Shown in pieces: positions 34,181 to 47,300 of a DNA stretch of 64,000 bases. Position 1 is the first letter of the stretch. Each line of letters opens with the position of its first letter. The stretch comes from Aricia agestis (Eukaryota; Arthropoda; Insecta; Lepidoptera; Lycaenidae). The DNA is taken from positions 19,079,980 through 19,143,979 of the forward strand of contig NC_056407.1 of NCBI RefSeq assembly GCF_905147365.1. The letters run 5' to 3'. A program made the translations under genes and the position numbers. The notes beneath the pieces are model-generated. The model did not search any database. It saw only the letters and a program-made list of their open reading frames with translations, and was not told the origin of the DNA.

Positions 34181-34833
34181 CATAGATCAAGATAGATACC
34201 GCATGTCGCTCCATTTGTATGAAAACGAGCGTGTCACTTTTTTAGAGTTCCGTAGCCAAAGAGTAAAAACGGGACCCTATTACTGAGACTTCGATGTCTG
34301 TCCGTCTGTCTGTCTGTCTCCAGGCTGTAACTCAAGAACCGCTATAGCTAGACTTCTGAAATTTTCACAGGTTATGTATTTCTGGTGCGTCTATAACAAC
34401 AAATACTAAAAACAAAATAAAGTTAATATTTAAGGGGGGGCTCCCATACAACAAACGTTCCTTTTTTGGTCTTTTTGGCTCGTAATCCATACTGGCAACA
34501 TATAAACACTGGGGGTGCACCCATACAAAAAACACATTTGTTTCCCTATTTGCGCTCTATAACGGTACAGAAACTTCGTGCGCGAGTCCGACTCGCACTT
34601 GACCAATTTTTCCTACCTACTGTGACGTACCGATGATAAGAATCGTGTCCATTATCTTGGCCAAAGTTTCTATTTGAATTTCTCCAGCTCAATACGGCAC
34701 TTTTAGGCATTTAGGCATTTTAAAAATTCAGACTAAAGAACCGACTTTCGAAAGAGCATTGCCCATCGTTTGGGAACGCGATATGGCACGTGAAGTACAT
34801 ACACATGCGGTATCTATCTTGATCTATGTCTGT
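34181..34833. mobile_element. Foldback element with repeat B inside
   Basis: The left arm CATAGATCAAGATAGATACC GCATGT and its reverse complement at 34806-34833 are about 27 bases, bounding unique sequence and repeat B. Not a typical MITE because of its long, asymmetric interior. Confidence 0.55.
34243..34604 (+). repeat. Dispersed repeat B, inside a foldback element
   Basis: AGAGTTCCGTAGCC to CGCGAGTCCGACTCGCACTT. It lies between inverted arms at 34181-34207 and 34806-34833. Confidence 0.6.
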
Positions 34834-35255
34834 GATCACCCCATATAAAAATTACGTATTGAGTTATGAATACAGACATGTTCTTTAGATCATTTATAAC
34901 AAGAATGCTTTCATAACTCAACAAAAAAAATTGAGAGTTGTCAAGGGACACCTGAACGGAACGAAGTTATTTCTGATGTTAAAAAAACCTGTATGCATAT
35001 TATACACTCAAAAAATATTTAAAAAAACGCCATCTATTGACGCCCAGGAATACTAACAACACGTCGCTGTTTATCCTCAAAAAACGCCATCTAGTTGACG
35101 CACAAGAATACTATCAATGCCCTCTGCCCCTAACATGCAGGTACCAATAAAAAGTGTCGAGGTCAATTAATATCGTTCTGTCTAGCCCCCTTTACGCCAA
35201 ACGCGCGATAAGGAACTTCGTCCCAAAAAATGTTGTAATGAATATATTTGTCCAG

Positions 35256-35338
35256 GTGAGTGTGACGAGAGCGGCGTGGCGGCGCAGTATCGGGGCAAGT
35301 CGGTGTTCGTCATCGGTGGAAGTGGATTCCTCGGCAAA
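35256..35338 (+). CDS. FAR copy 2 exon with Rossmann GxxGxxG
   Basis: Acceptor GTCCAG ends at 35255; donor GTGGGT starts at 35339. Frame: two leading bases, then 27 codons ending GKSVFVIGGSGFLGK. The next exon starts VLIEKLL, giving the FAR hallmark GFLGKVLIEKLL across the junction. No in-frame ATG lies between the acceptor and the motif. Confidence 0.88.
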
Positions 35339-38300
35339 GTGGGTATTCCCCTTCCTGATCATTACATCAAAAATTTTAATTTGCCATCTCTGAATACATT
35401 ATTTTCTTAAACAGGAAAATTTCTTTAATTTATTCCTTTAATGAGTTTTTTGTGATAAAATGAGTTTATAAATAGGTATTTTATTTTTTATTTACGTTTT
35501 ATTTATATTTCGTATTTTTGTGGCTTGATTTACTGTTCTTTGACGGCCAAGGATTGCTTTTAAAAAAGAAAAGATTTTTAATGTTTAATCTGCCTCTCCA
35601 CCATAGACAATCGGTACTTTTATTAATTATTGATTGTAGTTTTCCATATTTGAATAGAATGCTCAATGTCGATATTGATTATAAAAAAAAAACCCACGCA
35701 AGAAACATAATATTATACGTAGGAGTGCTACGAAACTTAAATACCAATGTCGTAGCCGGCTACGCGCGTAGCGGTGCTACGAGAGCCGCACGTAGCAGTG
35801 CTACGAGAATTTAAACTCCTCGGATAAAATGGAAGGAATGTGTAAGTGGGTGTGATTAACTTAAGAGGGCGACTAACGCAAAAATCAAACATCGTCCCTC
35901 TCTCTTCACACTCACCGCTCACGGGCGTCTTTCATAATATGCCAGGTGAAAAAAGTGGGCTATTCTAGTCCACACCGTGGGACGACCAATGATGTTTTAT
36001 TAAAGATGGCGTATGCTCATACAAAGCGGTCCTCAGAATTTGTTCCTGTACGACATATATAAATACCTACCTCTGGTGTATCTATAAATTACAACAATGA
36101 ATGCGACAGATAATACGTTACGAATTATATAGAAAAGTATTGCTATATACTTTGAGTTGCACATCGGCACGCATACGCGATTATTCTATTTCACACGATT
36201 ATCTGTCCTTATCACGCTGCAGTTGTCGTCCGTATTTTCTATCCTTTTTTATTTTAATTTTTTGCATTAAATAATTTGTCGATAATGTTGGAAAACATCC
36301 AAATAAAAATTAATTACTAGATGTTTTCATGTACTTTCTTGTGGTACGTAACTTTTTCATCCTTTTTTACCTTATAGCTATAATTTTTGCATTTCCTAAA
36401 AACGCAGCTTGGCATTTTAAGTCAAAAACGTGACACAATGATATTCTAACGTGACACCTCGTCGCTTACTCGTTGCCAACATGCAACTAATTCAAAAGAA
36501 GGCACTTACCTTCATTTGGCCGTATCAGACTGTACGCGCTAGTGCGATATCTACCTTTTTTTAACCGACTTCCAAAAAGGAGAAGGTTACTCAATTCGAC
36601 CGTATATAGGTCCTTTTTTTTATGTTTGTTCGCAGATATCTCCGCCGTTTGTGGACCGATTTTCAAAATTATTTTGTTCATACATACAGCCGTCATTTGG
36701 TACCATGGTCACCAAAGTGGTGATCTGATGATGCAATCCATGAGGAATCGAGGGGACTCCTTGAAATTTATATGGAAACACCTAGTGATTTTAACTTTTT
36801 CTGAAGGATTATGAGAATACGCTTCCAAAAAGTAACATTTTGCACCAGTGTATACCCTGGTTCCGAAGGTGCTGTACAGAACTCTTGAATGCTTATAGAT
36901 ACAAGTTCGGGGGGTCAGTGTTGTTTTCAAAACAAGAAGCATATACTACAATGCAAATTACTTTCATCATCATCATCGTCATCATCATCATCATCAACAG
37001 TACTATACTAAGTTAGTAATTAAAAGTGAATATCATAACGAAATTATTGTAACCTCAACTAAACATACAGATTTCGAATATCATTTAATTAATATGCGGG
37101 TGGCTTTGACCCCGCCCCCTACCTGAGGGGGCGCAGCACCCCCAAACCCGCCCACCTCCTGTAAATGTTGTCGCATCGTTAGTGTTGAGCTTTGCCCCCG
37201 ACCCTTATTTGGGGGGGCTGCCCCCCGTCCTAGAAATGTTGCTTATAACAAAATGGTGTCGACTTTTAATTCTCCTCTTTTGGGAACAAACTAAGTTATT
37301 AATTAAAAGTGAATTTATTGTAACCTATATTAAACATATTATACTTTTTGAGTGTCATTTAATTACCATGTGGGGGGCTTCGCTCCCGGCCCATACTTGG
37401 GGGGGGGGGGGGTTTACATGCCCCCAAAAAGCAGGAAAACAGGGAAAATCATTTTATGGCAAAACAACATTTGCCGGGACAGCTAGTAATATATAAAATA
37501 CAATCCACAGGACGTGACAACGTAATAATATGCTTAATGGAGATAGCTAAAAAGAGAAAAATAATTATTTTTAAACAAAAAATTTAAACCGACTTCCATA
37601 GTAAACTGCCTCTAAAAAGTATGAAGTAATAATTCTTACTCTATTTAAGTGTAATCCTATAAAGGGCACTTAAATAGAGTAAGAATTATTATTTCATACT
37701 TTTTAGAGGCAGTTTACTATGGAAGTCGGTTTAAATTTTTTGTTTAAAAATAATTATTATAATAGAATATCATAGACTACGCATAGACCTAGAAAAGTCT
37801 ACATGCTTTGACGAGTCTGCGAGACGTGGACAACCGCTGGTATGTTAATCCCACATACCCCAGCCGATGCCTCCAACCGCCAGGGATGATAGAATTTTAT
37901 ACAATGTGTTAAAATATTAACTTAGTTTAATGCAGTATCTATGTCTATCTAGTATCTATGTTTAGAAAATGAAACAATTCGGGGCTTATAAAAATCAATT
38001 ATAAAATCGACAATTTAGGGTTAGTTGTCCCCTTTATTAAGGTCTTTTTATGTTATCCGATACGATGTCGATACGATATCGATAAGTTTGTAATAGGTAT
38101 ATTCCACATTTCTTTGTCCTAATAAGGCTAACAAACTCGAAAAAGCTCAATTCTAAGTAACAATAGCGTTCGAGTAAAAATGTATTTCTTTTGTTTAAGG
38201 TACTCATAGAGAAACTCCTGTACAGTTGCGATGGGATAAACAAAGTATATGTTTTGATGCGAGATAATCGAAACGCATCAGCGCAGCAGAGACTCGACAA

Positions 38301-41300
38301 AATATTTCAATTACCAGTGAGTTTTTTTTTATTAACACACTAGCTGTTGCCCGCGACTACGTCCACGTGGACTTTAGTTTGTAGTTGTTCCCTTACATCG
38401 ATTGAATAGTTTACGCGCAAATCATAAAAGTATATTGTGCGGTAACCGTAGATTTTCCGAGACAAAATGTATCCTATGTCCTTTTCTGGGACTCAAAGTA
38501 TCTCTGCTTATATTAAACTAAGGCTTCGCCCGCGTAAATTAAGGCTTCGCCCGCGTAAATTAGGAATTTTACAGAAACCGTACATTTTCCCATAAAAAAT
38601 AGCTATACTCACATCACGTGATCTACTCTAATATTTCCTTCCTTTCTAATATTTCCCCCGTTTTTCCCACATTTTCCTGAGTTTCTTCGGTCGTATTAGT
38701 CTTAGCGTGATAATATATTATAGTCTATAGCCTTACTCGATAAATGAGCTATCTAACACTGAAATAAGTTTTTAAATCGGACCTGTAGTTCCTGAGATTA
38801 GCGCGTTCAAGCAAACATACTTTCAGGTTTATAATATTAAGTATAGATTTTTTAAGTGATCGCTTGACAAACTCGAGTTTCGATCTAAAAGACTATGAAA
38901 AGTACCAATAACAGGGTCATAACAGGCTCATAACCATGGGACGATGTATGGTATAATATTATGGTAGTGATGATGATGATTATGAATGTAATTAGCATAG
39001 TAGCATATGCTTTCCGTTCTTAAAACAACGCCTTAATTCCCAAACTTGTATTTATAAAGAATCAGGAGTTCTCTCAGCACCTTCCGAACCACGGCATACC
39101 AGGTATACCTCGGTACAAAATCGTACTTGTTGGTACGAGTAGCATATACTTAGAATACTTCTCACGAAACCGAAGTCAACACATGTTTCCCTATAAATTT
39201 TGAGGAGTTCCATCGATTACTTATGGATCCCTCATCAGATCACCACTTATGTGAATATAATACCAAATTGGTATGATCTGGGGGCACGGCAGTGCCCCCG
39301 CCAAGTCGAGCAAAAAAGCGGCACGGTCGTACCATCCTTTTTATACTATATACCAAAAGAATAATTTTGAAAATCGGTTAACAAACGGCGGAGTAATCGT
39401 TGAACATAAAAAACGAACATAGCACCTCCCTCATTTTGAAATTGGGTTAAAATTGTAGCCTATGTGTTATTCTGATATATGAGCTATTTTATTGTAAAGT
39501 TTTATTAAAATCCGTTTAGTGGTTTTTGCGTGAAAGAGTAACAAACATCCATATATCCAAACAAACTTTCACCCTTATAATATTAGTAGGATATCAGCAA
39601 AATGTTGTGACCAAGGGTAATATGGATTCATTTCTATTTATACAGATACGTTGCATTTTTAATATAGTTAAAATTACCTAGGGCCTGTTTCACTACTTCC
39701 TGATAAGTGCCGGATAGGCTATCCACAACTTATTTGGCAGATGCTCCATACTCTATCTGTCAAGTTAATAAGTGGACCTGTTATATAACAGGCCCTTATA
39801 GTTTAATATTTAATATTGTATTCACAATATTTTATAACAGACATATTGAAAGACCATAAGTATGTTTTTCTGTCAATATGTATGTCTGTCGGTCTTCCTG
39901 ATACCTAAATATTATATTAAAGTAAATTGAATTTGGTATAGACTATAGAATATAGACTAGACATTATGTGAGTAACGAGACATACGATAGCTTTTATTGA
40001 TGAAACTGTGGTTTCCACGCGATAAGCTATTCATTTTTGGACTAATTGCTGGACCTACAACTTCCCAGCAACATCTATAGGTCTACCAGATTTCATTTTA
40101 CATATTATCATTTTACTTGTGACTACAAAATCAATTCAACCATGAAATGAATTTCTATAAATAGAAAACAATTACCAAAAATTAAACAAAGAAACGTCAT
40201 CATAATAATAGTTTTACTCCTCAAATAATTAATTTTATTATAAAACGAGCTTTTGCCCGCGGCTTCGCTCGCGTTAAGAAGTATTATTATATACAAACTT
40301 TCATTACCTATTCTAACCCCTTGGAGGTGGAATTGATCAAAATCCTTTTTTAAGGGATGCCTACGTCATATCATCTACCTGCATGCCAAATTTCAGCCCG
40401 ATCGGTCCAGTGGTTTTGGCTGTGCGTTGATAGATCACAGTCAGTCACCTTTAAGTTTTATATACAGAGTGTAACAAAAATAAGTGATAATACTTTAGGG
40501 TGTGTACGTGTTCCTTGTAGAGAGTTCACTGTGAAAGTAGCAGCGCTGAAAGACGAAAAGTTTTTTTCACTTTTGTATGGGGAAACTCATGACGCTCGGG
40601 CCCTTGCCCATACAAAAGTGAAAAAAAATTTTCGTCTTTCAGCGCTGCTACTTTCATAGTGAACTCTCTACAAGGAACACGTACACACCCTAAAGTATTA
40701 TCACTTTTTTTGTTACACCCTGTATATAGATAGACATTACATATGGAAGAAACTTTACATTACTCGCAAAAATATAGCCCATGTCCTTTCCTGTGGTCTA
40801 TGTGTGTCTAATAATATACAATCGGTCCAGTAGTTCACGATATGAACACGATCAAACGAACAAACTTTAAGCTTTTTGTTATTTGTATAGATATCTTATC
40901 GTGCCTTTCAGGTTTTTTCGAGGTTGCAGAAGGAGAAACCATGGGCGATGGAAAAGGTTGCGGTGGTGACCGGCGACCTCACCTCCTGCAACCTGGGTCT
41001 GTCGGAAACAGATGAGGAGGAAATGATTGAGAAGGTATACCTTCATGAGGATTTTCTAAACTTTTACGCCGGCAACATAAGTAACGTATTTGTACCATCG
41101 AGAAAATTATTCATAGGCATTTGACAAAGTACAGACCTACGTAGTTTGGTCGGATTATATTAAAATTAATATGAGTCGTCATCGGGCGGCTAGGTTTGAC
41201 GTAACGCGACCAACTGTTGTTATCGTTTCGGGCAAATACGGTATTTGGACTACGATGTTTTATTAAATTTTGTGACTTACCTCATGGGGGTGTCTATATG

Positions 41301-44300
41301 AATGTTAGTCTCATCTCATATTGTGTTGATCTATATTCCAGGCCGTAACGCCTTTGTGGTTCAGTGGCTTAGAGTGCAGCTCTCGACTCGGAGTTCGTGG
41401 GTTCGATTCCCGCGTTGGAAACAAGTTATTTCCAAGTTTGGTTAGGACAATGCAGGCTTATTGCCTGATTATCTGACAAGTAAGATGATCTATGCGTCGA
41501 ATGGGCATGTAAAAAGTCGGTCCTGCGCCTGATCTCTCGCCAGTCGTGTCGGTCTTCTGTCACATTGGGTTATGAGAGTATAGGAATAGAGAGTGCTCTT
41601 GTGCACTGCGCACACACTTGGGCACTATAAAATTACTCCTGCGTAACTGGCCTGGTTTCAATGAAACCGTCATCGTAACAGGTGTGGGAGTTATTATTAT
41701 TATATTCCAGGTGTCGTACGTATTCCACCTTGGCGCGACGGTGAATTTCAACGATCCTGTCGAGCTGATGTTCGACATCAACGTCGGCGGCACGGAGCGG
41801 GTCATGAACTTGTGCAAGCGGATGAAACGGTTACAGGTATGAAATTATTTGGTTTGGAAACTTAGTAATTGCGGATTTTTTAAAGTAAAACTTCTTTACG
41901 CACCATTGACTTAGAGTCAGTCCACAGGGCGCGTTGCGTCAGCGTTGCGTCGACGCAGCACTGCCGTTGCGTTGTTTTAAATACAAATAACCAAGTACAA
42001 ATAACTGCGTCGTGACTGCAGCGCGCAACGCACACATGACGGACAGCAGCCCCCGAGACGAAGCGGGAGGGTGTTGACTGCTTCGTAATAACGCTGCGAT
42101 GACGCAGCGCCCGTGTGGACAGGCTCAGGGAGTAAGCTGTGAGTGACGAGAGCGTTACGAAATTTATAATCGGGTGAGGCGAACGGACTTTACTTGGGGA
42201 GTAAGCTGGCAAAATATTATACGTGACGAGAACGTTACGACAGTGTGATCAAACAAGGCGAGCAGAGAGGTGCGCGCGCTGTTTAGTATATCTGTACATC
42301 TATACATCTATACATATAAATAAAATTGGAGTGTCTGTTTGTAATATTGAAAGAACCGTTTTTTACTAAATGCATATGAATGTAATAGGGTACAGACACC
42401 AAAACAACATTTTTTACAATTTTTGTCTGTATGTCTGTCTGTCTGTCTGTTTGTTCCGACTAATCTCTGAAATGGCTGGAGCAATTTTGACGGACTTTCT
42501 TAGGCACATAGCTGATGTAGTAAGGAATAACTTAGGCTACTTTTTAACCGACTTCCGATAAGGAGGAGGATATACTTAAATTTTTTTATAAAGGAATCTT
42601 AAAAAGGGGATTGTTTTTCTCTTTTTTATTATCTTTGTTATCACATTTTGCTGACGCGGACGAAGTCGCGAGCAACAGCTAGTTATGTAATATAATGTAT
42701 ATGTTACGCTCAAAGACCGAAAATGCTCAGTGAGCGGAAAAATAGCGTTGTGGTCACAATAAAACAGCCACGACGTGAAATTCGCGTTATGGTCTTTTTG
42801 CGATAGCCAGAACGCGTCGTGGCCGTTCTAATTACTAAAAACTTACTGCTTTAATATTACACACCTCTCTATCCGTATAATAAACTGCTGCTGGCGACAG
42901 TCAGCCGTCTATAACCAACAGCAGGCGTAGCATGGTCACTAAAATTTTACAGTAATAAGTCGTCATCATTTACCATATAAGTCTAAATTTACAGTATCTA
43001 TATAATTTTATTTACAGAAATTCGTATATGTTTCGACGGCCTTTTCGAACTCGAACCATCAAGTGATAGAAGAAAGAATATATCCCTTACCGTTCACGTT
43101 GAATGCAATAAAAAAGCAGATACTAGGAGGTCTTTATCCAAAAGAAGTGGAAAAGCTACTCGGTAAGTTACTCGTTGTACTGTCAGAAAAGTCGATTTAG
43201 GCGTTTTGCAGACAACGGGGCGGGCTTTTTGCCCACGAAGCATTAGGTGCTTTGCATACGACGGGGCGGGGCGGGCCGGTCAATTTTGCTGCGTACGCCT
43301 GTCGATGTCTGCGGCTGCCCGCGCCGCGAATACAAAGCACACGCCATTTGCGTTACTGCATGTAAACTGGTTTGTGTGATCTATAACGGCGGGCAACCGC
43401 GGACATGCCGCGCTGCCAGTGCCTGCCGGGCACCTGCAGCGCGGTCTTTTTACCCTCTGTGTGCGTTGGTAATATAGGATTCCCTTTGTGCTATCTTTCG
43501 CGGCAAAATTGACCGGCCCGCCCCGCCCCATCTTGTGCAAAGCACCTATAGGCAAATGGCGGACCAACGTAATTTGGTCACGTTATGTCAAACCCAGCCG
43601 GCAGATCACGACTTACTTATATTGAATTACCTCGACCAAATGACGTAGGTCCATCAACTGCCCATGAATCAATTTCTTAAGCTGGTTTCAGACTACGCTA
43701 TAATATAATAGCATATAGCACAAGAATATCGCGCACCATACATTATTACGGACCTGTTTACAAGCTGTACTGTACTACTTATATATTATAATATTATTAT
43801 TTATTGGCTTGCTATACGCTATGTATGGTGCGCGATATTCTTGTGCTATGAGCTACTATATGCTATTATATTATAGCGTAGTCTAAAACCAGCTTTATGC
43901 TGGCTTCTCATGGCGCGTAATATAACGAGCCGCGCCGCTCCAGCTCGAGCCACGCGCCGTGAGAAGGGGTGGCTCGAGATGGCACGGGCTGGCTCGAGCT
44001 GGCGCGTGACACGCGGAGAAAATAAGGAATGCAAATCGACTCTTTCAGATGGCAGGCCCAACACGTACACGTTCACGAAGGCTATAGCTGAGGTGTACAT
44101 CAACGACAACCGCGCACACGTGCCCTCGGTCATCGTTAGACCGTCTATAGGTATTTTTAAAGACTTTTTAAACTAGGTTCTTGTAAACTAAACACTTCTT
44201 TAAAATAAAACTTGAGAGGTATTAAGGGACACCCGGATGGAACGAATTTGCTTTTTATGAGAGAGAGAGAGAGAGAGACAGACAGAGAAACACGCGCATG

Positions 44301-47300
44301 CCGCAACTATAGCAAAAAGTGTCGTGCCAACTTTTCGTCTTATTTTTTCCATCTAGAACTTTTTCGCACGACAAGGAACTTTGTTCCAAAAATAAGTTTT
44401 GATCACTAATGGCCGCACTCGAGATGTTAAATAACTCTCTTTGAATTTGATGAAGATTTTGACAGAATTAATTATTATTATAATATGTCAAAATCTAAGT
44501 AAGTGTATTAAATATTAATTAAGGAATGACAAACACAATCCTAACTAGGAATGTCAGTCCTATAATATAATTAATCCACAATTAATCTAAGCTTATCATA
44601 ATATTGTAACAATTTTTCTAAAATATTTTTCTAGTGTACCTACTTGTAAAGGTGAGCTAACTTTTGTTACTTTTACACTTTTTTCCCTTTAAAAAACTGA
44701 AATATACAATTAATAAATAAAATAATAAAAATATACGTAATAAAATATAAGATTGTACAAAAAGATAAGCAAAACTAAGTTATACTAGTTCAGACGTGAG
44801 AGAGCCATGCTTCGGCACGAATGGGCCGGCTCGACCGGAGAAATACCACGTCCTCACAGAAAACCGGCGTGAAACAGCGCTTGCGCTGTGTTTCGCCGAA
44901 TGAGTGAGTTTACCGGAGGCCCAATCCCCTACCCTATTCCCTTCCCTACCCTCCCTTATTCCGTTCCCTTTCCATCCCTACCTTCCCCTATTACCCTATT
45001 CTCTCTTAAAAGGCCGGCAACGCACCTGCAGCTCTTCTGATGCTGCGAGTGTCCATGGGCGACGGAAGTTGCTTTCCATCAGGTGACCCGTTTGCTCGCT
45101 TGCCCCCTTATTTCATTTAAAAAAAAAAACTAGTTGACGTAAAGGAGTTCCCAGTATATAGTCCACTAGTCCAAAGTGGCAGCGCCGAAAGACCAACTTT
45201 TTTTTACTGTCGTATTGCAAATTCATGAAGCTGGGGCGCTTGCGTATACAAATTACAAAAAAAATGCTCTTTCAGCGCTGCTACTTTCACAGTAAACTCT
45301 ATACAGGGGACACATACACACCCTAAAGTAATTATCACTTAGTTTTGTTACACCCTGTATAGGGGACACATATACACAACCTAAATTATAACACTTTAAA
45401 GTTTAGACACTTTTAAAGACACAACCGTTCTTTCCAAGTGGTGGCAAGTCTGAAAGAGCCAGTAGAGGGGTGGATAGACACCTGGTCAGGCGCGAACTCG
45501 GTCGTGTGGGGCATCGGGCTGGGGCTGACGAGAGCACTGCGGGGCAAGTACAGCAACGCGACAGACTTCATACCCGTGGACTACGTCATCAACCTCACCA
45601 TCGTCGCAGCCACTACAGACTCTCATTGGTGAGTAGGGTGATTCTAAAAAGGGCAGCGGGGCTAAAATGGTCGCTTTGAAGAATCATGATATGAATCATA
45701 AAATGATTTATTTTTCTGAATTCGCAAAATGCAACTCTGCTTGCAATTAATTTCTGTATTTTTGTACTGATTTGACATTTGTCAGTTTGACAGTTTTGGC
45801 AATTCATTTGCTGAATTGATTGAGAGGAATTGCTAAATGTGACCATTTTAGCCCCGCAGGCCAAATCTGAAACTGTAAGTGTCTAAACACACTAGGCCGA
45901 AGTTACGCCGCGGAAATTCCGCATGATTACGCCTGCAATGTCAAGCGCATACAATATATGGACGGAACGCGACGGAATAATATGTCATCTGTAAATAATT
46001 TGAAATACATTGCGGGCGATAATCATGCGGAATTTCCGCCGCGTTACTTCTGCCTATTATGTTTAGACATTTAGGGTAGTAAAAAATTTGAGGATGTAGA
46101 CTGATTATTAAATGCACATTTGGTAGTTTTTTTTATATAATATAAGGGGGCAAATGAGCAAACGGGTCACCTCATGGAAAGTAACTACCGTCGCTCATGG
46201 ACACTCGCAACATCAGAAGAGCTGCAGGTGCGTTGCTGGCCTTTAGTACAATAAATGGACATCAATTTTGAATACAATTATTATTTATCTGCCTTATACG
46301 GGGTGTAACAAAACAAAGTGAAAATAGTTTAAAACGTGTATGAGTCCCTTGTATAGAGTTCGCTGTGAAAGTAGCAGCACCGAAAGAATAACTTTTTTAA
46401 ACTTTTAGTAAATGGCAAATTCATGACGCTGGGACGCTTGCGAATATTAATCATATCATCAGTAAATTAAACTTGAAACCACAGAAATAGAGTGCTTGAA
46501 ACCAAAGATTATTCTATGTAATTTGAATTGTTATTATTCATCAAACAAGCATAGCATAATATGTAATGAACTACCTAATTTGTTTCAGTTCAGACGAGGT
46601 GGCTGTGTATAATTCGAGCTCGAGTGAACTAAATCCGATCATATTGCGAATGGTGAACGAATATGTTGTCGGTCACAGCATTAAGAATAAATTATGTAAG
46701 TTATAGAAAATACAGTTAATTACGTAACGCACTGTATTTTTTAAGCGTTAAGTTTCTATGAGCGTGATTCAGCGGGGCTAAAATGGTCGCTTTGAAGAAT
46801 CATGATATGAATCATAATATGATTCATTTTTCTAAAATCGCAAAATGCAACTCTGCTTGTATTTTTGTACTGATTTGACATTTGTCAGTTTGACAGTTTT
46901 GACAATTCATTTGCTGAATTGATTGAGAGGAATTACTAAATATAAAAATTTTAGCCCGCCGATTGCAACGCGACTCGTAGATGAATTTCATTTGTATGGA
47001 TTTGACAGGCTTCAATAATTATTGCGTGAGACGTCTTGCAAATCTGTCAAATCCATACAAATTTCTCAATGCACATCTACGCGTTGCGGTCTGAATTGAC
47101 CCTAAAGAACAAGTTCCGATCGAAATGGTGAGCGACCGCGACCGCCAATCACTTAAATAAATCGCCCCTCTCACCTCTGTGACATTTGGTACCTATAGGT
47201 TTGATTTTGCTCTATGCTGCTACAAAGCAGCGGGTTAGGTTAGATTAGAGCAATGTCACGGATGCTTCGGTGCCTGTGTGAGGTCGCAGGCCTACGCCAG

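Noticed and set aside
37182..37496. 104-residue frame over the run of 14 G
   Set aside because: The glycine-rich part comes from the G run and GC-rich hairpins in a Helitron-like repeat.
40357..40659. Frames reading VTKISDNTLGCVRVPCREF (also at 56016-56240 and 56201-56494)
   Set aside because: They are translations of the MITE E arms; the palindrome produces them on both strands.
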